NCBI RefSeq assembly: GCF_027942865.1
Contig: NC_134508.1
Location: 39,553,466-39,617,465 of the forward strand
Origin: Odontesthes bonariensis
Lineage: Eukaryota; Chordata; Actinopteri; Atheriniformes; Atherinopsidae
Direction: 5' to 3'
Length of the DNA stretch: 64,000 bases
The translations under genes were made by a program, and so were the position numbers. Position 1 is the stretch's first letter; every line of letters starts with the position of its first letter. The notes beneath the pieces are model-generated. The model worked only from the letters and a program-made list of their open reading frames with translations, was not told the DNA's origin and searched no databases. Of the stretch, positions 59,880 through 64,000 are shown one piece after another.

Positions 59880-60140
59880 GCTGACTATTACAAAATAATG
59901 ACAAGAAATAAACGTTTATCTGTTGCGAATACAGCCGGCTATCGTTCTAATCCGCGCTGGAACGGAAGGACCCCGAAGAACCCTGAAGCGGAAACAGAAT
60001 CTCTGTTCTGTGCCTGATCAAAATCTCAACTAGCTGCTAGCTTAATAAATATACATCAAGATGAGAACTAGTTAGTTTCAACAAACGCCATTCTTGGAAT
60101 TTGAATGCTCTGACAACACCGAAGAATACAGGTAGAATTA
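59880..60140. promoter_or_regulatory. Shared tma7/ccdc51 promoter region
   Basis: The stretch between the divergent genes contains CCGCGCTGGAACGGAAGGAC and GAAGCGGAAACAG (59955-59995), ETS-like sites typical of TATA-less bidirectional promoters. A donor-like AATACAG|GTAGAA near 60130 could end a noncoding first exon of ccdc51. Confidence 0.5.
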
Positions 60141-60941
60141 TTTGATCTTGCTGTGCAAATTGGAACTATCACCAGATTTCTCAGACTGTTTTTCATCAAT
60201 GAAAAGTCAACCAGACAGTTAATGTTAGCAACGTGGATCTTGCTGGAAATGAGGTAACCAAGCTAACCTTGGAGGTAAAACAGAAATATAAGTTAAAATA
60301 AGCCGGTGTTAGCGGCGTCTTCCTGCAGGCTGTCTGATAATTCATATAATGTATCAACCAGGATTAAAACGGTTGTATTTCAATATTTTCTTATTATGAG
60401 AAGGCAGTTTGCAATGTTTGAAAGTCATCTTCCAATTGTGTAAACAAACAGTCTCTATACCACTCATGTTACCCTCACAGAAAAGCGGAGGACAAATCTA
60501 CCTTCGGGTATAAATAAAGTCACTTAACTTAACAGATTGTAAATGTTACCGGAACGTTAACGTCTCTAACGTTAAACGACAAATTGGTACACACTAATGC
60601 TTGTAAATAAAAACATTCATTCTACCGTGAAAAATGTTTGTTTTTAGTTACATTGATGGGATTTTTCAGTAGCTTTTGTTATTTCTTTATCTCTAATTAC
60701 ACCGGATTCATTCATTTGTAATGAGTTTTTTTTGTTGTTGTTGTTTTTTACTTTTAAATAAGTCGCCTCTCATTCAGTATTTACTTTTAATCAACTTAGC
60801 TTGCAATAATTTAAAAAGACACATTTTAACTTTTAGCCACTTAAGCAGAAAGTTTTCCTTGTTGCTCTCACAGGTGCCTGTTTCAGTGTCGGCCCTGTAG
60901 CAGCTAGTTTTAACTTCCACCTTTGACTGCTGCCCTTCTCA

Positions 60942-63616
60942 ATGAGGTACATCTGAGCACACACACAGTTTACAGCAGAGCTCTGAGAGTTACAGCTGAT
61001 TCTTCATAGAAATAAACTGCTGATGATTCATCAGATTTTACCTCATTAGGTACAGAGGAGCTCAGATCTGTCTCTGGGCTCGTGGCTCATGTTGTCTGTC
61101 CCGCCACCGTCTGCCTGGCAGAATACCTCAAGTCCGGGTCTACAGTGTTCAACATCAGCCTGGACCACCTCCTCCCTCTGATCCATCCCCTCCTGAACAA
61201 AAGAGTGGCGCTGAGGTGGTGAAGGAGCGCACCCTGTCTGCTTTACGAGTACAGAAAATCCCTTTTATGACTTTTCACAACATTTTTCCAATCACTGCCA
61301 ACTTGTTGGCTACGAGTGATTCGCTGCAAATGCATTTACAATTTCCTTGATATTAATTAACCTTATCTTTAAAAAACAAAAGAGACTAAGAACATGTGCG
61401 CCTATCTTCCCTCCTCCAGCATGCAGGTGAGTTGGGGCAGCACTGGGGTCAAAGGTCAGCTCAGATGGCCACCACCACTGTCAACTACTGGTGGGAGAGG
61501 TATGAGGAGTTTGTGGGACTGAACGAGGTCCGCGAGGCTCAAACAAAAGTCAATGAGGTCAGTTTACAGTGAAGACTACACACTTATGTACTGAATAAAA
61601 CCAGAGAGACATCTCACTGTCACACACCCCAAAAGACAGTTTGAAAGCTCTGCAACTTTTTACTTTAAAAAAACATTTTTGGTTTCTTGCTCGCAAGTGT
61701 TTTTTTCAGGGTGTTAAAGATGACCGTTGCATGACAGAAATGTGTTTTCTTTCAGGCTGAGTCGGCGTTCATGGTGGCCAGAGGGATGGTGCGTGAGGCC
61801 CATGCAAGCCTGGAAGTCCTGCAGGGCCGGCTGAAGGAGGTCAGAGACCGCCTGGACAGAGTCTCCAGGGAGGAGGCTCACTACCTGGAGCTTGCCACAC
61901 TGGAGCACAAACTGCTGCAGGTCAGCTGAGACTGTGAAAGCGCACAGAAATATGAGTGGTGCAGTAACTGTTGGTTTAGCTTTTATGGTCTTTGTGATTC
62001 AAATAGTTGGTGGTCAAAAGAAAAACTGCATTTATTTGCATAATCATATATGTGGTCTTAGCGCCAATATGTCTTACTAAGGATGATGCTTTTTAATGTT
62101 CACTTAGAGACATTTGTCTTGGACCTAAAATATGTACACATAGATGCCCTCATGAAGTACACAACTGTAACATATTATCACAAATGTACTTATTAGTATT
62201 TTTAGTCAAAGTTGTACAGAAATATAGTGGTACACAGACTAACAGGCTGATCGAACTTTAGTCATAAAGAATCGCTCACCCCTCATGGTCTGTCCCGTCT
62301 ACAGGAGGAGCGTCGTCTCCGGACTGCTTATGAGAACGCAGAAGGTTCGGAGCGGGAGAAGTTCGCCTTGTTTTCAGCAGGCGTCAGGGCGAGCCACGAG
62401 AAGGAGAGGACGAGAGCAGAGCGCACCAAGAACTGGTCCATCATCGGCTCGGTGCTCGGAGCCTTGATCGGAGTCATGGGATCAACGTACATCAACCGCG
62501 TTCGGCTGCAGGTGAAGGCAGAGCTGCTCCACCCAGTACTCACTACTTAAAATGAAGAAGGTTGAACTCGTGTACAAACCGGTGTTTTACACCAAAGCTT
62601 TAATCTGAAGAATCTGAAATTGGGGTGATGTGGTGGGGTCATACCAAAGTTTTTTTTTTTTAGATCTGAAGCAACAGTGAAAACAAACTAATTTCCCTAC
62701 AATTTTTCATCTTGTTCAGCCAGCTGCTCAGTGAGATGTGTAAGAACAAAGATGGGTGATAAGTTAAAGGAAAACCTAAACTGTTGACCCCCTTTATTCT
62801 GTGGATTGGCTAGCTCTGTTATTATGTGGGGTGCATTTTAAAAAAACTCATCAGCATTGTAGTTGTGCCTGCTCATTGGCTGTAAGTTCTGTGTGTTCTT
62901 TATCACTCATATGGTATCTAACACAAATTTCCAGATGAATTCTGTTTTCTTCTTCAGCCCTTACCAGGACAGCACTGTACGATGATCTTAGTTTGAGCTC
63001 TCACTTTTCACTTGTATTTCTGCAGGAGCTGAAGAACCTGCTGCTGGAGGCCCAGAAAGGTCCAGAGAGCCTGCAGGAGGCCCTCAAAGTTCAGGCTGGA
63101 AACCATCGCTCCCAGCAGGACGAGCTCCGAACGCTCATCGACAGCCTCAGGGTCACCCTGACTGATGCCTTCACACAGAAAAAGGGGGACCCTCAGGAAG
63201 GGGGACCGATCCCAGCCTCTCCCACTGTGTCTCTTTCAGCCTTAAAAGACCTCCACATTGGCAGCCAGAGGACTGAGTCCATCCTGGAGTCCTTCCCCCC
63301 ACAGCTGGGACAGCTTGAGCAAGGCCTTGGCAGGGTTGAGAGTGAATTATTAACAGTGAAGAGGCTGCTGGAGACCAAAACACAGGCTGGAACTCAGGCT
63401 GAAACTCAGGCTGGAACATCGGCGGATCAGCTGCAGTTTGAGAGATCAGAGAGGGACCAGTGGGAGTCTGAGACTGTGGTGAGAAGTCTGGAAGAGACCC
63501 AGAAGGTGCTGGGAGAACGAATCAGGACGAACACCATTTATAATGCTGTGTTTACCTACACTGCCACTGCCATCACCATCTCTGCTGTCTACCTGCTGCT
63601 AAGAGGAACTGGTTAG
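60942..63616 (+). CDS. ccdc51: Coiled-coil domain protein 51 / mitochondrial ATP-sensitive K channel subunit MITOK, 6 coding exons
   Basis: Exons are 60942-60946, 61050-61248, 61420-61557, 61756-61920, 62305-62511 and 63026-63616; phases fit and the product is 434 residues (human about 411). The first exon carries only ATGAG. Residues 1-35 are rich in Arg and lack acids ([20 protein letters not shown]), as in a mitochondrial targeting sequence. A coiled coil spans about 85-205, including the conserved [18 protein letters not shown] and [13 protein letters not shown] first membrane segment lies in [20 protein letters not shown] (about 212-231), and a second is at the C-terminus ([14 protein letters not shown]). 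Human CCDC51 has the same order and forms the pore of the mitochondrial ATP-dependent potassium channel in the inner membrane with ABCB8. A short [13 protein letters not shown] repeat lies at about residues 366-378. A poly(A) signal is at 63729-63734. Confidence 0.95.
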
Positions 63617-63619
63617 ACA

Positions 63620-64000
63620 TCCTACCTCCAGTCTGAATATGTTCTTGCACTGTAACACTACCAGGCACTGGGAACCATAATCCAGATGAATAATTGCTGT
63701 TGCAAAGTTGAATTAACCCAGTTTCTCTAATAAACTGGCAACAGTTGTTGATTATTGCTTATCATCCACTATCGTTGTTCACTGCTCTAATGAAACCAAG
63801 AGCGACTTTAGTGGCTTCTAAATGTTTTAAATTGTATTGTCTCAAATTAGCACGCTGGTATTTATCATTTCTTACCCAGCATTTGTAAGTTTGGATTTAT
63901 TTTTATTGTCAAACATGATAAACAATCATCAGTCCATCACTAAACAGATCATCATTTGATCAATTATAATAGATATTAGCTCTAGATGAGTGCTCAGAGT
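63620..64000. other. 3' untranslated region of ccdc51 and flank
   Basis: The AATAAA at 63729-63734 probably ends the ccdc51 transcript. The rest is AT-rich with no gene visible. Confidence 0.5.

Noticed and set aside
62285-62550. Two short overlapping plus-strand frames separate from ccdc51
   Set aside because: One is the shadow frame; the other is ccdc51 exon 5 itself read past its splice donor.

Overview
The window is nuclear DNA from a ray-finned fish, probably a teleost. Genes have short exons with GT-AG introns, and dispersed repeats of teleost type are dense: Tc1-like and hAT transposons, tRNA-derived SINEs, L2-like LINE tails and microsatellites. No prokaryotic operon, CRISPR array or rRNA is visible. 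I cannot name the species. Eight host genes can be read exon by exon. Every splice junction quoted was checked for GT/AG ends and matching codon phase by hand; no transcript or database evidence was available. LAYOUT. 1-5.2 kb: a broken hAT (ZMYM1-like) transposase gene on +, split by a 1.24 kb near-perfect palindrome. 6.6-9.0 kb (+): a four-exon gene for a 177-residue sperm microtubule inner protein (spmip1 type). 10.5-38.5 kb (-): the three classical complement C1q genes in transcription order c1qa, c1qc, c1qb, the order I recall for mammals, spread by repeats. Between c1qc and c1qa lies a repeat-rich stretch with an hAT-type element with 8 bp target duplications, a TTAA-flanked MITE, a solo LTR nested in a SINE, and LINE tails. 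40.4-41.8 kb (-): a TRIM E3 ligase (RING, B-box, coiled coil, PRY-SPRY) with an interferon-response-like motif upstream. 45.0-55.8 kb (+): an eight-coding-exon DNase I-like gene (dnase1l4 type) with all catalytic residues but no signal peptide and no disulfide cysteines. It is followed 1 kb later by an unexplained phase-compatible coiled-coil exon. 58.5-59.9 kb (-) and 60.9-63.6 kb (+): tma7 and ccdc51 (mitok), divergently paired as in human. FUNCTION. The three C1q chains would assemble into the C1q hexamer that starts the classical complement pathway. The TRIM gene is a plausible innate-immune neighbour, but nothing in the sequence links the two. The other genes are unrelated neighbours. POINTS OF MOST INTEREST. 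(1) The globular C1q domains of all three chains are cut by introns, at positions only partly shared between chains. (2) The downstream exon of the DNase gene is in phase behind one TAG. (3) A 1.24 kb palindrome lies inside the hAT transposase. (4) A perfect 29 bp hairpin lies at 57.3 kb. (5) Two SINE copies share the same flanks, and one of them carries a solo LTR.
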